A stretch of DNA of 64,000 bases from Isoetes taiwanensis (taxonomy: Eukaryota > Streptophyta > Lycopodiopsida > Isoetales > Isoetaceae), in the NCBI GenBank assembly GCA_021234155.1, contig JAJEKV010000193.1:126001-190000 (forward strand), in the 5' to 3' direction. Shown piece by piece: positions 51,847-61,862 of this stretch. Each line of letters opens with the position of its first letter. The stretch's first letter is position 1. Below the pieces are notes generated by a model, which made no database searches, was not told the origin of the DNA, and saw nothing but the letters and a program-made list of their open reading frames with translations. A program made the position numbers and the translations under genes.

Positions 51847-52491
51847 GAAACTGTGAAGCTTCCGCTATGGCGCTATCTCAAAATGTTGTTTCACTGCATG
51901 CAGCTGCATGTGCTGATCTCTGCATGCCCATTCCGGCAGTCTGCATGTCTTTGTGCATGAACTGAGACCCTATAAAGCTTGATCTTCAAGTCCGGCATGC
52001 TTCCACCAAGATGAACTAAGGGATCCGGCACTCTTCTATTATACCGATCTGTAGATCCATGATTGGCTTCATTATCCATTCCGGCGTTGATATCAGAGGT
52101 AGAATCATATTTTTCGCAGCTTATTCATAGGACTGATGGAGCTCTAATCCGTCTTCTTACATATATCCAGTTCGCTGAGCAAGAGCTGGACTACGAATCA
52201 CCGGCGTGATTATTTATGGGCGATGGAGTCTGTCACATTAAATATGGCGGAAGCACTGGGAAGCAGGATCGAAACGCAAGAGCTCCAAAATTTCGAAAAG
52301 ATGAGTAAAGTGTGAAAAGTTGCTTCATCCCCTTTTGGTTTATTTCTAACTGAGATTATCCGATTACAGAGAAAGAAAAGAGCTACAAACAGGCAATGGA
52401 GCCGGTATAACCGATAAGGCATAGGAAGAATCTTCTGAATAGGGGAAAGCATGTCGGAATGCAACCCAAATGTCTGTTCTTAAAGCCTGGC
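51847..52491. other. Flank of the retrotransposon; possible interrupted reading frame
   Basis: Joining the two flanks at GAAAC in thought gives an open frame from ATG at 39413 (MAMATIPFRHGE) into ETVKLPLWRYLKML up to a stop near 51962. Its conservation is unknown. The rest shows no recognised gene. A short tgcatgcagctgcatg palindrome-like stretch lies near 51895. Confidence 0.3.
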
Positions 52492-54080
52492 ATCTTCTTT
52501 TGATATTGAACTGAACTAACTCTTTGCATGCAGGCATGGCGCTGGATTTTCAAAACTTTGGTCACGTGGGACTCGCTATCACGATAAGAGAACCTTCTTT
52601 ATGATGCCGCTTTCATTTTGCACTAATTAGACTGATAAGATCTTATTACATGTAGCTGAGGCGTCGGAAAATCCTTGATCCGACTTGATCAAAAGATAAG
52701 CGAATCTACCCCTTGCCCATTTCTGATGTTTACTCTTTATTCTGGTGCCTTAACCTTTTCGTTTTACATGCAGAAGATTGGTGGCTCTGCAAGAAGAGAA
52801 AGGAGGGCAGAATCCGAGGTGCGAGATAGTGTAGCAGTGATGATAGGGGGCTGGATAGGGTCGATAGTGGGGATTGGATGACCGAGCATTTACACGAAGC
52901 CAGCCGGTTTTTTAGCAGCCATCGGCATATGCTAGGTATATGCCAAAGATATACTTGAATATGCCCACATACCCACATAAATCGAGGGTTTGCCCCCTAG
53001 GGGCAACCCAAAATGGAAGTATCAAAGGGGCTCAAGGACCCTTTGTCAAGAAAATACAAAGCGAAGTAAGAGATTTGAGTAAAACACAAAGGATGAAAAT
53101 ATGTAAGAAGTTGAATTGCTTTGAATAACACGTAATAAAGAATAATATGTAATTAAGATTAAGAAGTCTTAAAGATTTGAAAGTTGGTATTTCTTGGCTC
53201 GTGGAGATGGAACTCATATTAACTGTGTCAAATTGATTGTTAGCTAAGGAATTGAGTTTTTATTATAATAAAAACTATAGGTAAGGGATCTTCTTTTGAT
53301 ATTGAACTGAACTAACTCTTTGCATGCAGGCATGGCGCTGGATTTTCCAAAACTTTGGCTGTGGGACTCCGCTATCACAGATAAGAGAACCTTCTTTATG
53401 ATGCCGCTTTCATTTTGCACTAATTAGACTGATAAGATCTTATTACATGTAGCTGAGGCGTCGGAAAATCCTTGATCCGACTTGATCAAAAGATAAGCGA
53501 ATCTACCCCTTGCCCATTTCTGATGTTTACTCTTTATTCTGGTGCCTTAACCTTTTCGTTTTACATGCAGAAGATTGGTGGCTCTGCAAGAAGAGAAAGG
53601 AGGGCAGAATCCGAGGTGCAGATAGTGTAGCAGGCTGATAGTGGGGCTGGATAGGCTGATAGTGGGACTGGATGACCGAGCATTTACAGGCAGCAACCAG
53701 TTTTTAGCAGTCATCAGCATATGCTAGGTATATGCCAGCATATACTTGAATATGCCCACATACCCACATAAACGAGGGTTTGCCCCCCTAGGGGCAACCC
53801 AAAAATGGAAGTATCAAGGGGCTCAAGGACCCTTTGTCAAGAAAATACAGGCGAAGCTGCAAGAGATTTGAGTAAAACACAAAGGATGAAAATATGTAAG
53901 AAGTTGAATTGCTTTGAATAACACGTAATAAAGAATAATATGTAATTAAGATTAAGAAGTCTTAAAGATTTGAAAGTTGGTATTTCTTGGCTCGTGGAGA
54001 TGGAACTCATATTAACTGTGTCAAATTGATTGTTAGCTAAGGAATTGAGTTTTTATTATAATAAAAACTATAGGTAAGGG
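52492..54080. repeat. Tandem duplication, two units of about 795 bp
   Basis: Unit 1 is 52492-53287 and unit 2 is 53288-54080. Both start atcttcttttgatattgaactg and end actataggtaaggg. They are mostly identical, with differences clustered at gatagtggg-rich words near 52830-52880 and 53625-53675. Each contains the dispersed gggtttgccccc-taggggcaaccc motif and a ttgcatgcag/gcatggcgctgg segment resembling a 3' splice site with an ATG. No convincing ORF. Confidence 0.9.
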
Positions 54081-54092
54081 ATCTAATATCGA

Positions 54093-54125
54093 CTAGTAAC
54101 GGAGCCCGACGTTGCCGGGCGTAAG
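54093..54125 (-). mobile_element. Probable Helitron 3' terminus
   Basis: On the minus strand a GC hairpin (GCCCG-loop-CGGGC) lies 7 nt before CTAG, followed by T. This fits the Helitron 3' end: hairpin, then CTRR, inserted before T. The element would extend rightward on the plus map. Its 5' TC end was not located, so its content is unknown; it could include nearby gene fragments. Confidence 0.45.
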
Positions 54126-54286
54126 GGTGTAAATATGGTAATGCTACCCAAAAAAACGCGAAAGCACTTAGCACCTAAAGCACTTCCAAGCACTTAGCAA
54201 CCCGTAGTTATACCTCCCACAATCTCGACCTCGGTTCCCGCGCGCACCTAGCTTCCAGGCACCTTCCTTTTTTTTTATCCCAATTT

Positions 54287-54948
54287 GTGTTTCTTTTGCT
54301 CTGTTTTTCTCCCGCTCACATCATAGATCAATTATCCGGAACTTACATTCGTGAATCGATTACAATGGTAGAGGAGGCATTCATAAATGAGGATTTCGAA
54401 AAGGATACCGCGGCCTTTCAAACCATGGTTTGCGACCTCAGAGTAGATTCAATTGGGCTGGCAAATAATGTTACACAAGAACGATGGGGGAATCGGTTTG
54501 GCAAGAACCCCTCAATCCCAAGTCGAAGGTCGGGCACTAAAGTTGCTGCTATTCAGCCACATCCCGAAGGCCAAATTGGACAGGTTTGTTAAGGATTCTT
54601 TATCCGATGGGGTTTCAAACAATGAAGTCGAAGCAATTTGCCCTTGCATTTGCTTGGGAAAATTGCCAAGAAGGTCTTGAAGATCCCGAAGGCCATCAAA
54701 TCAATTGGGCGCATATGGTGCACGTTATGGTTCTGACGGGCATAGCAGGCCGAGAGTTCGAGGGTTTTAAAGAGAAACAAGAAATTGATTCAAAGCCTGG
54801 CCGAGCAAAAGAGGTAGCAAGTAGTAAACTTGATCGGACAAACTTGAAACCGAATCTGCGGATAGTGACGGAGAATGCGGAAAAACTTATGATCAAGAAA
54901 AAACTCGGATGGAAAAAGAAATGCGGGGATATAGTTGTTAGCCCGTGA
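54287..54948 (+). pseudogene. Broken hypothetical gene, three overlapping frames
   Basis: Open frames 54287-54592, 54453-54680 and 54586-54948 succeed one another and look like one protein split by frameshifts: TMVEEAFINEDFEKDTAAF, ALKLLLFSHIPKAKLDRFV, then HQINWAHMVHVMVLTGIAGR and a Lys-rich C-terminus. No domain recognised. A host exon, a Helitron-carried fragment or a transposon gene are all possible. Confidence 0.35.
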
Positions 54949-55121
54949 AGAAAAAAGTTAAATGACAAAATTTTTTAAAAAGGCTAACCAAAAAAGACAC
55001 AAAGATGGAACAATTGAAATCACCGCTTGTTGAAAAGAGGGGCCATTCATGACACGGGAAGTAGAACAGGAAATAAAGGAGTTGGAGAGAAAGTTAATGT
55101 TTGAGGAGTATCTTTGAGTCC

Positions 55122-56258
55122 ATGGAGTCATTATGCAGACCTGGAGATCCAGATCTGATTTTGAAGAAGGGAAATTTGGAGGCAGAATTAATTCAACTGG
55201 ATGGTGACATCAAGGCAGCCAAGGAATATGCAAAAAACCTTGACAGTCTAGGAGACATCAAGAATTCAACTTTCTGCATCAACACCATCAAGAGAAATCT
55301 TCCAGGTTTTTTACAAAATTTTTGTAATGCTTGTGGTTTGGGATTTCCTGATAAGTACAAGCTTTCTTTAATTCTTGATTGCTCACATGAATATCATGTG
55401 ATGTGTGCTGCCTTGTTAAAGGAAGGCAAATGTTTGAAATGTGAATGCCTAGTTCCTGAAGACCTTTATGTTGAGCTTGGCTTGAGCATTCCTGTTGCAG
55501 TTGAGCAGGTTGCTTCCTTTGATCCTAGATTAAGTTTCAGGAAATCAGATTTGGGATCAAATACAGGTCGGGCAATTGAAGATGTAGTAGATGTGCAATC
55601 TGACCAATTGAAGTCCCCTTCTACTAGCACGAAGAGAAGAAGGTTGAGACATGTCAGGGATGATTCTGATATTGAAACAGAGAATGTTCTGGGACAGGTG
55701 ACCCCAATGCAGTTAAGAAGTGGCAGTAAATTTCAGGAAGAAACAAAGGCTGCTTCAGATGAGGAGATTGAGTATGTCTTAGACACTCCAACCAGGAAGA
55801 AGCAGAAGCAAGATCAAGAAGAAAAAGCTGATGTGGTTGTGAAGAAGACAGGGAAGGAAAAGAAGACATTGAATAAAGAAGAGACTAGCAAAAAGAAAGG
55901 AGGTGGCAAGGCCAAAGCAGCTGTTCAGACCAAAGCCAAGGTTACTAGAAAGTATCCTTTGAGAAGGAGAGGTCAAAAGAATGATGGGAATGATGCAGGG
56001 CAACAGAACTTGCAAGGCAATGAAGAAGAGGTTGAGAAGGATGTCATGGACAACATAAACTCAACCCTTGCTGATATTGCAGGTGCAGGGTTTGAAAGTT
56101 CAAAAGAAGTTCATGAAGAGCAGCCAATACTAGAACCTGCACCAAATGTACAAGCTGCAGCACTATCTGTACAAGATAAAGGTACAAAACTTGCAGCAAT
56201 GATTGAATCCATGAGGGGGAATAACAACATCCCCTTGAGCAGAATAATTCATTCCTGA
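55122..56258 (+). CDS. RING-H2 zinc-finger protein with basic, charged C-terminus
   Basis: First in-frame ATG is at 55122 (378 codons to the stop). A complete C3H2C3 pattern is visible: C68-x2-C71-x15-C87-x-H89-x2-H92-x2-C95-x8-C104-x2-C107, so a zinc-binding RING-H2 finger, usually an E2-binding module of ubiquitin ligases. The rest is Lys/Glu-rich with RRRLRHVRD, TRKKQKQDQEE and KYPLRRRG, suggesting a nuclear protein. It sits 200 bp before an FCP1-like exon on the same strand. I found no in-frame GT-AG junction joining them. Could be a host gene or a captured fragment. Confidence 0.6.
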   Translation: MESLCRPGDPDLILKKGNLEAELIQLDGDIKAAKEYAKNLDSLGDIKNSTFCINTIKRNLPGFLQNFCNACGLGFPDKYKLSLILDCSHEYHVMCAALLKEGKCLKCECLVPEDLYVELGLSIPVAVEQVASFDPRLSFRKSDLGSNTGRAIEDVVDVQSDQLKSPSTSTKRRRLRHVRDDSDIETENVLGQVTPMQLRSGSKFQEETKAASDEEIEYVLDTPTRKKQKQDQEEKADVVVKKTGKEKKTLNKEETSKKKGGGKAKAAVQTKAKVTRKYPLRRRGQKNDGNDAGQQNLQGNEEEVEKDVMDNINSTLADIAGAGFESSKEVHEEQPILEPAPNVQAAALSVQDKGTKLAAMIESMRGNNNIPLSRIIHS

Positions 56259-56461
56259 TTGTTTAATTTGAATTCTTAAATTATTGTATTCATTATTTGA
56301 GTTGTCTTCTGTAATCTTCAGGGAGTGACCAAGTAGTCCAAAGTGATGAGGACTTAAATGTATCCCAATTAACTTCCAGGTCTTGTGCTTTTTTAATTTA
56401 ATCTCAATATTTGTACTTGAATTTGGGTGTGTATTCACTTGATTAATGTTGTGAATGTTAG

Positions 56462-57092
56462 GTCCACTGAAGTACAAAGTGTAAATGTAGCTTCAAGTTC
56501 CACTGCACTGCCAATTGTTATTAGGCAAAAGAGATTGCTGATTCTAGATCTTAATGGCGTTCTCGTGAAGAGCTTTAGAAGAAGCAATCAATTGAGGGAT
56601 GATCTTAAAAAGATAAACCCTCAATTATTAAAATCATCAACAACTAACAAAGTAGTTGTATTCAGGCCGGGAGTACATGCTTTCTTGGAGGAAGCATCTT
56701 ACTGGTATGACTTAGCCATTTGGTCCTCTATGAACAGATTTAATGTTCATGAGGTGCTTGATGTCCTATGTCCTGCTAAGAAAGACAAATTCATCTTCAT
56801 TTGGGACCAGAGTTTCTGTGATGAGATGCCTTTCAAGTATCCTTTGGAGTCTTCTAATCCTATTTTTATGAAGCCACTCCATAAGGTATATGCAGCTTTC
56901 CCTGAGTATGGCAGAAATGTAATTATTGCAGATGATGAGGTTTACAAGACATTTCTGTCCCCACCATTTACTTCCATCATGGTGCCTACTTTCACCTGTC
57001 AGCCAACTGATGAAATTCTGGATGTTTATTTGCTTCCAATACTTAGACAAAGTCACATCTTTGAAGATACTTTTAGTCATCTTCAAGAATAA
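56462..57092 (+). CDS. FCP1/NIF-type HAD domain exon with DLNGV motif
   Basis: The frame lacks an early ATG and begins after a good 3' splice site (gaatgttag|g at 56461), so it is probably an internal or terminal exon. HAD motif I is LLILDLNGVLV, where FCP1-type phosphatases have DxDGT: the nucleophile Asp is kept, the second Asp is Asn. Motif II-like LAIWSS and the C-terminal VIIADDEVYK are present. Plant relatives with DLNG are known, and catalytic activity is uncertain. It ends at TAA at about 57090. Upstream neighbour is the RING-H2 ORF. Confidence 0.65.
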
Positions 57093-58546
57093 CACTAGAG
57101 CGTAATGTTATACAAGTATTTCCACAGGTGTTCTTGAAGAATTATTCCAGTAGGACATTGGAGCGATATAAGAAACTACTTTGGTCAAAGCATACCGCAA
57201 GGGCCAGATTCAGTGGTTAGTTGATGCACATCGAAATGTCTTCAGTGCAGACCAGTTGGTTCATCTACAAACGTTTTTAGATTCCTGATCCTGGTATAAA
57301 CTTTGTAAATTGCCTCAATTTTGTTACATAGAGGCATGTAACTATGTGAGTGCAGATTTGCCTCCATTTTGTACAGATACTATGAGAGTGCAGATTTGCC
57401 TCCATTTTGTAACTACACAAGAATTTTGTACCATCTTGCAATGTAATATATCTTCATTCTCTTTCATTATGTGTTCTCGTATGAATTTTCTTGAAATTGC
57501 AAAGTTAACTGTGCAGATGTTATGCTTTCCCAATTCAAGAAAAAATAGTTTAGACTATAAGACTCCTTACAGCCACAACCCAAACCTTTTGCAAATGATT
57601 TTAATCTTGGCAGGAACTCAAAGGAGTTGAGAAGATGTGGATTGAATTTGGACCGGAAGTATTGCATCAGACCTTGTTCATATTGATGACACTGACCAGG
57701 TCAAAATTTGGTCAATGTCCCTGGCCGAAGTCAATTTTTTGCAGACATGTCTAAGCTGGGAATTTTTGGACTCTGAATAAAAGCAAGATATGTAGAACTA
57801 ATTTGAAAAGTAATCAAATGCTGAAGAACAAATGTGAACAGTAATCAAATGCTGTGGTGCACAGATAATTGAAAAAAAGAGAAATTTTTCACATTAATAA
57901 CACAATAGCCCCGCAGTGCCGAATTTAAAAGACATCCGAGCACCGCAAAATTACAAAATTGGAGCAAAATTACAAAAAGGATGAAGATAGATGGCCTACT
58001 CAAAATTGGTAGGTGTCTAAGTACTTGAAGTCTTCAAAGAAATCAGCCGATTATTATTGTCACCGCTTGGTGATTCCACCATTCAACACCGCCAATGAGG
58101 TACTTTCGATTGCAGGTTGCCATATTTAGCGTAATCAAATTACCATAAGCATCCGCCTCGACCTCTATAATAGTAATAGCATTCTCTCAGTAATGATCAA
58201 ACCGAAAGCAGTAAGTCATGAGAGGGTTGTTCCTTTCTATGAAGTAGTACAAAGACGCCAACCGGTAAGTTGCTTTACAAAATTCAACCGCCCCATTTTT
58301 TCTCCTTCTTCTCGCACAAACTTCGCCCCTTAAATTGTACCTGCTCTTATCACTTTCCTTCAAGACATGATCTATATCTGCTAGAAGATTCTCAAAAAGT
58401 CTCTTTCCTTTGCCTTTACCAGTTCCTGAAGAACTAGCAACTGACCCACTTCAGTTTCTTGAGTCAGGCAAACAAACTTGCCTCTCTCGCAAAGTCACAG
58501 CCTGTGTCCAAAGTTTTTGCAGCTTTCTAGGTATTGTTTGAAAAGC
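57093..58546. other. Mostly non-coding; possible minus-strand exon at 58020-58300
   Basis: 57093-57990 shows only AT-rich sequence with a doubled gtgcagatttgcctccattttgta phrase (57350-57410). On the minus strand, 58030-58290 can be read as RNNPLMTYCFRFD followed by ENAITIIEVEADAYGNL with one stop. It may belong with the ORF at 58547-58756. No family recognised. Confidence 0.35.
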
Positions 58547-58756
58547 CTAGCGAGGGAGGCCACTTTGCCTTTTAAGGGAATCCAATTCACGAGCAAATGT
58601 AGCATTTGTCTTGATCACATACCTCGGCCTGTGGGGACCCCTGTGTACAAGAACTCCTCGATCATCCAGAACTGGCAACACACCATCTGGGCCCGGGTCT
58701 TTGGTTAAATTATCCCAAGCAGGAGGATAAAAGGAGAAATAATCAAGCTCGGCCAT
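58547..58756 (-). CDS. Hypothetical protein fragment, 69 aa
   Basis: ATG at 58756 (MAELDYFSFYPPAWDN) opens a frame with a proline- and charge-rich sequence, GVLVHRGPHRPRYVI, ending LKRQSGLPR. It could be a first exon continuing into 58030-58290. No domain recognised; low coding certainty. Confidence 0.3.
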   Translation of the reverse strand: MAELDYFSFYPPAWDNLTKDPGPDGVLPVLDDRGVLVHRGPHRPRYVIKTNATFARELDSLKRQSGLPR

Positions 58757-59039
58757 TTTTCTTGACAAAAGCGACTCTGTGAGATGGATCCAAGCGGAGA
58801 GACCGGGTAGATCAAAGGCGAGATGATGCGGCTTCTAGGTTAAAAAGAATTCTCAATGCATTTTCGGGTTTAAAGAATTTGGCATTAAGACCGGGCGAAT
58901 GGGCAGGAGAAAACAACAAAGGGCAATTGAAACAGAGAATTCTCCCAAAATTTGAAGAATTCTGTCAACTTCGCCAACAATTCTTGTTCAAATCTCCTCC
59001 AATCCCTTCACCAACCTCCCAGCATCAGAATTCAGGAAT

Positions 59040-59990
59040 TAACCTCCCAGTACAGTCAAATTTTGAAGACTCTACCTCCCAGAAAAGCCTGTAACAGTAA
59101 GTGCTGTAAGTGCTTTAAGTGCTTTAAGTGCTGTGGCAGCAGAATTCAGAACATGCTAAAGACAACCAAAAAAAAAGGAAAAATACCTTTTGATCCTGCA
59201 GTTTGCATCCATTATACTTCATCCATTACCTTCTATGAGGTAGTTGGAATACTACTCATGATTTGTTGGCAAGTGTCTTCATCCATGGTATACATGTTAG
59301 AGTCATCTTCATCCAGATACATGTCAAACTTTGACAGTCTTACAAGATGGCTATAAACACTTGCCTCAGGTTTGTCCTCCATCAGCTCAAAATTTAGACT
59401 ACCTGGAATTTGTTTGTAATAAAGTCCCGAGACAATAACTTCTTCTACCCCAAACACATTCCCCCATCCATCCTTATAATTTTCTAGCAAAGTATTCTTT
59501 GCTTCAGTGCACCTAAGCACATAAAAATCTACCCCTTCTTCATTACCTTCTTCAGCATTTACAGCAAAATTATCCCCCACTTCTATCATGGAACTCATTA
59601 CATCATCTTCATCCTCTTCTTCTTCCTCAATATCAAACTCGGCCTCTTCTTCATTTTCAATGTTGTCACCTGTATTCCTAGGCTCCTTTAACCTCAACTC
59701 ACTGTTCTCCTTATCACCAATTCGACTCACATACACACATTTATCCCACTTGAATTGAATGCAATAGTTGCAAAAGCATGACAATGGTCTATAAGCTACC
59801 TTCAAAGAGTTTTCCTTGTCACATGGCCTGATGCAGTGAATCTTTGTTGTTCCCTTCATGGTATGGCATTCAATTCTTTCAGATCTGTCAATGTTTGAAG
59901 ACTCCACCTCCCAGAATAACCTGTAACAGCAGAAATTCAGCACTGTCTAAAAACAACAAAAAAAAAGGAATAATACCTTTTGATATCATT
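59040..59990. repeat. Direct repeats flanking the acidic minus-strand ORF
   Basis: About 59045-59190 (ttgaagactctacctcccag, ..., ccaaaaaaaaaggaaaaataccttttgat) recurs at about 59892-59982 with the same word order. The first copy contains an extra tract of four to five aagtgct-type 9-mers (59098-59130). A duplication of the intron/exon boundary region would explain it. Confidence 0.65.
59233..59859 (-). CDS. Acidic hypothetical protein with Cys-rich N-terminus
   Basis: ATG at 59859 (MKGTTKIHCIRPCDKEN) leads to SCFCNYCIQFKWDKC, a Cys-rich patch that may bind metal. An acidic run follows (EEEAEFDIEEEEEDEDD), then a compact C-terminal region (GLYYKQIPGSLNFELMEDKP, SVYSHLVRLSKFDM). The frame extends upstream without ATG to 59943, with a possible acceptor (ttgacag) between, so it may be a spliced exon. 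I do not recognise the family. It lies between two direct repeats. Confidence 0.5.
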   Translation of the reverse strand: MKGTTKIHCIRPCDKENSLKVAYRPLSCFCNYCIQFKWDKCVYVSRIGDKENSELRLKEPRNTGDNIENEEEAEFDIEEEEEDEDDVMSSMIEVGDNFAVNAEEGNEEGVDFYVLRCTEAKNTLLENYKDGWGNVFGVEEVIVSGLYYKQIPGSLNFELMEDKPEASVYSHLVRLSKFDMYLDEDDSNMYTMDEDTCQQIMSSIPTTS

Positions 59991-60301
59991 ATCAGATGGA
60001 TGATTTTGAAAGTACAATTGGAGAAAATTAACAACCTCATGTGCACACTGCAGTTTGTGTAGAAAATGATCATGTTAAATCCAGTAACAGAGAATGCTAC
60101 ACTGGAAGATTTAGGGCAATAGTTGGAGACTTGGAGACGTATTGATGAGTTAAAACCATTGAGTTGTAAAGTTGAGTTGTAAAGCCTAACCATTAGATAT
60201 TATTTAATGGTTAAATGATAGGAATTACATGGTTAAATATTGGAAGGTTGCATCGGTCAAATATAAGGAGGACATGTATTCACGAACAGATATGGCAAGT
60301 G

Positions 60302-60612
60302 AATGCAACAGTGGCGGGAAGTAGCCAAGATGCCTGAGCGGCCGGATCCAAGCATGAGCGGCCGGATCTGGCCCTATAAGAACAAGGAGAATGTAAAATA
60401 CATTTAAGCTGCATGGTGGACGATGCAGGCTCGGGCTATTCAATGAAATATCAGTTCTTTAATATTTCTAGTTCCTAATGCTAGATGATATGTTATGATT
60501 GTCTCATGTATTAAATTTGAATATTGTCTAGGCATTGTTTCAAAACTATTGCTTAGATTATAAGTTGAAGTTATAGAAACTTATTGGATATTGGATCATA
60601 GCATAATCTTCA
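60302..60612 (+). mobile_element. 5' LTR (3' part certain) of a Ty1/copia element
   Basis: The 3' boundary is set by ttca at 60612 just before the primer-binding site. The 5' boundary is not certain: tgaatgc at 60302 would give TGAA/TTCA ends, but the LTR may begin as early as 60.13 kb. A TATA-like cctataagaac lies near 60372. A short acgatgc-rich stretch and a doubled gagcggccggatc (60334-60368) are inside. The 3' LTR is beyond the window. Confidence 0.45.
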
Positions 60613-60614
60613 TT

Positions 60615-60626
60615 TGGTATCAGAGC
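60615..60626 (+). promoter_or_regulatory. Primer-binding site of the copia element
   Basis: TGGTATCAGAGC two bases after the LTR end; initiator Met-tRNA type. The Gag ATG follows 20 nt later at 60646. Confidence 0.9.
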
Positions 60627-60645
60627 TTAACCAGGTTGGAGAAAA

Positions 60646-61862
60646 ATGTCAACTAGACTAGGAGCATCTCTTCTAAGTGCTGTTGATGCGTTTAAAGGTA
60701 CAGGGGGCTTCCAAGTGTGGAAAGAAAAAATAAAAGAAGTGTTAGAGGTGGAAGGTCTGTGGACTTATGTCACAGGAGATGTTGAGCAGATTGAGCAGCT
60801 CAGTAGCAGGAAGGAGGCAGTTATATCAACTGCTTCAAGTTCAAGTGCAAAGGATAAGGATGATGAAAGCCTTACTGAGGTAAGTTCAGAGGTAAGTGTA
60901 GCAGCAAAATTGATTGAAGCTAAAAGTATTATTACTGTTAAGCTAGGATCCAGCATACTTCTGAAGGTCAGAGTATGAGTCCTAGAGCTATATGGAAGTA
61001 TTTGATTGCTACTTATGAGAACAAAACATCTTCTCAATTGGATGTTTTAGACAGGGAGTTAAGAAACCTGAAATATCATGATAAAGAAAATATCACTGAG
61101 TTCTTTCAGAAATTCGATAACTTGGTTGCAGATTTGGAGGTTGCAGGAGTGATGATCACTCAAGATCACCAGGTAATGACCATTGCCCGTGCTTTTTCAA
61201 ACTATGAGCATTTGTCTACCTTAGTCAGAAACATAGCTAAGAATAGAGAAAATGCTGAATTAATGGTAAAGACTGAGCTGGAGCAGAAAGCTCTTATTAG
61301 TGAGTCCAATGAACAAACTGAAATATTATTTGCTGGAAAGGGCAGGGGTAAAAACATTGATAAGAATAAGATTGGCCCTTGTTATGTGTGCAATAGTTAT
61401 GGACACTTGAAAAGCAATTGTCCAAAGAATGTGAAAGAGAATAAATGCTACAATTGTAGTGGTTATGGTCATATGGCAGCTAACTGCTCTAGTCCAAAGG
61501 ACTATGCTAGAGGCAGGGGAAGGAGTGATAATCCTAGAGGGGATTTTGCAAGAGGAAGAGGTTTTAATCCAAGGGGAAGAGGAAGGGGAAGAAATACCTC
61601 AGCCATTAACATTGCTAAGAATGTAGAAACTGAAGGAGAAGAAATAATGGACGAAAATGTGGAGGTAAGTAGCACTGCTCCAGAAATTTTAAAGTCTTTG
61701 TCTATAAATGAAACAAAATCTAAGGATGACTTGCTTGTGTTAGATTCAGGAGCTGAAAGATCAGTCATAAAGGATGAAAGCAAGCTTAAAGAAAAGGAGA
61801 AAAGGGGGTCCAGCTTTGTGCAAATGGGAAATGGAAGCATACAAAAGGTGGAGCTGGGTTGA
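60646..61862 (+). pseudogene. Ty1/copia Gag and protease, two frameshifts
   Basis: ATG at 60646 starts Gag (MSTRLGASLLSAVDAFKG, FQVWKEKIKEVLE). The frame ends at 60978; the next frame, already open from 60975, continues with IWKYLIATYE and ITEFFQKFDNLVADL. Two zinc knuckles follow (CYVCNSYGHLKSNC and CYNCSGYGHMAANC, 61380-61490), then an RG-rich stretch and protease LLVLDSGAERSVI (about 61728-61766). A second shift at about 61860 leads into pol. Copia elements normally use a single gag-pol frame, so these are lesions. Confidence 0.88.

Noticed and set aside
55122-57092. Single spliced gene joining the RING-H2 ORF to the FCP1-like exon
   Set aside because: The GT sites that I checked near the end of the first ORF do not keep frame with the acceptor at 56461; a different donor or separate genes remain possible.
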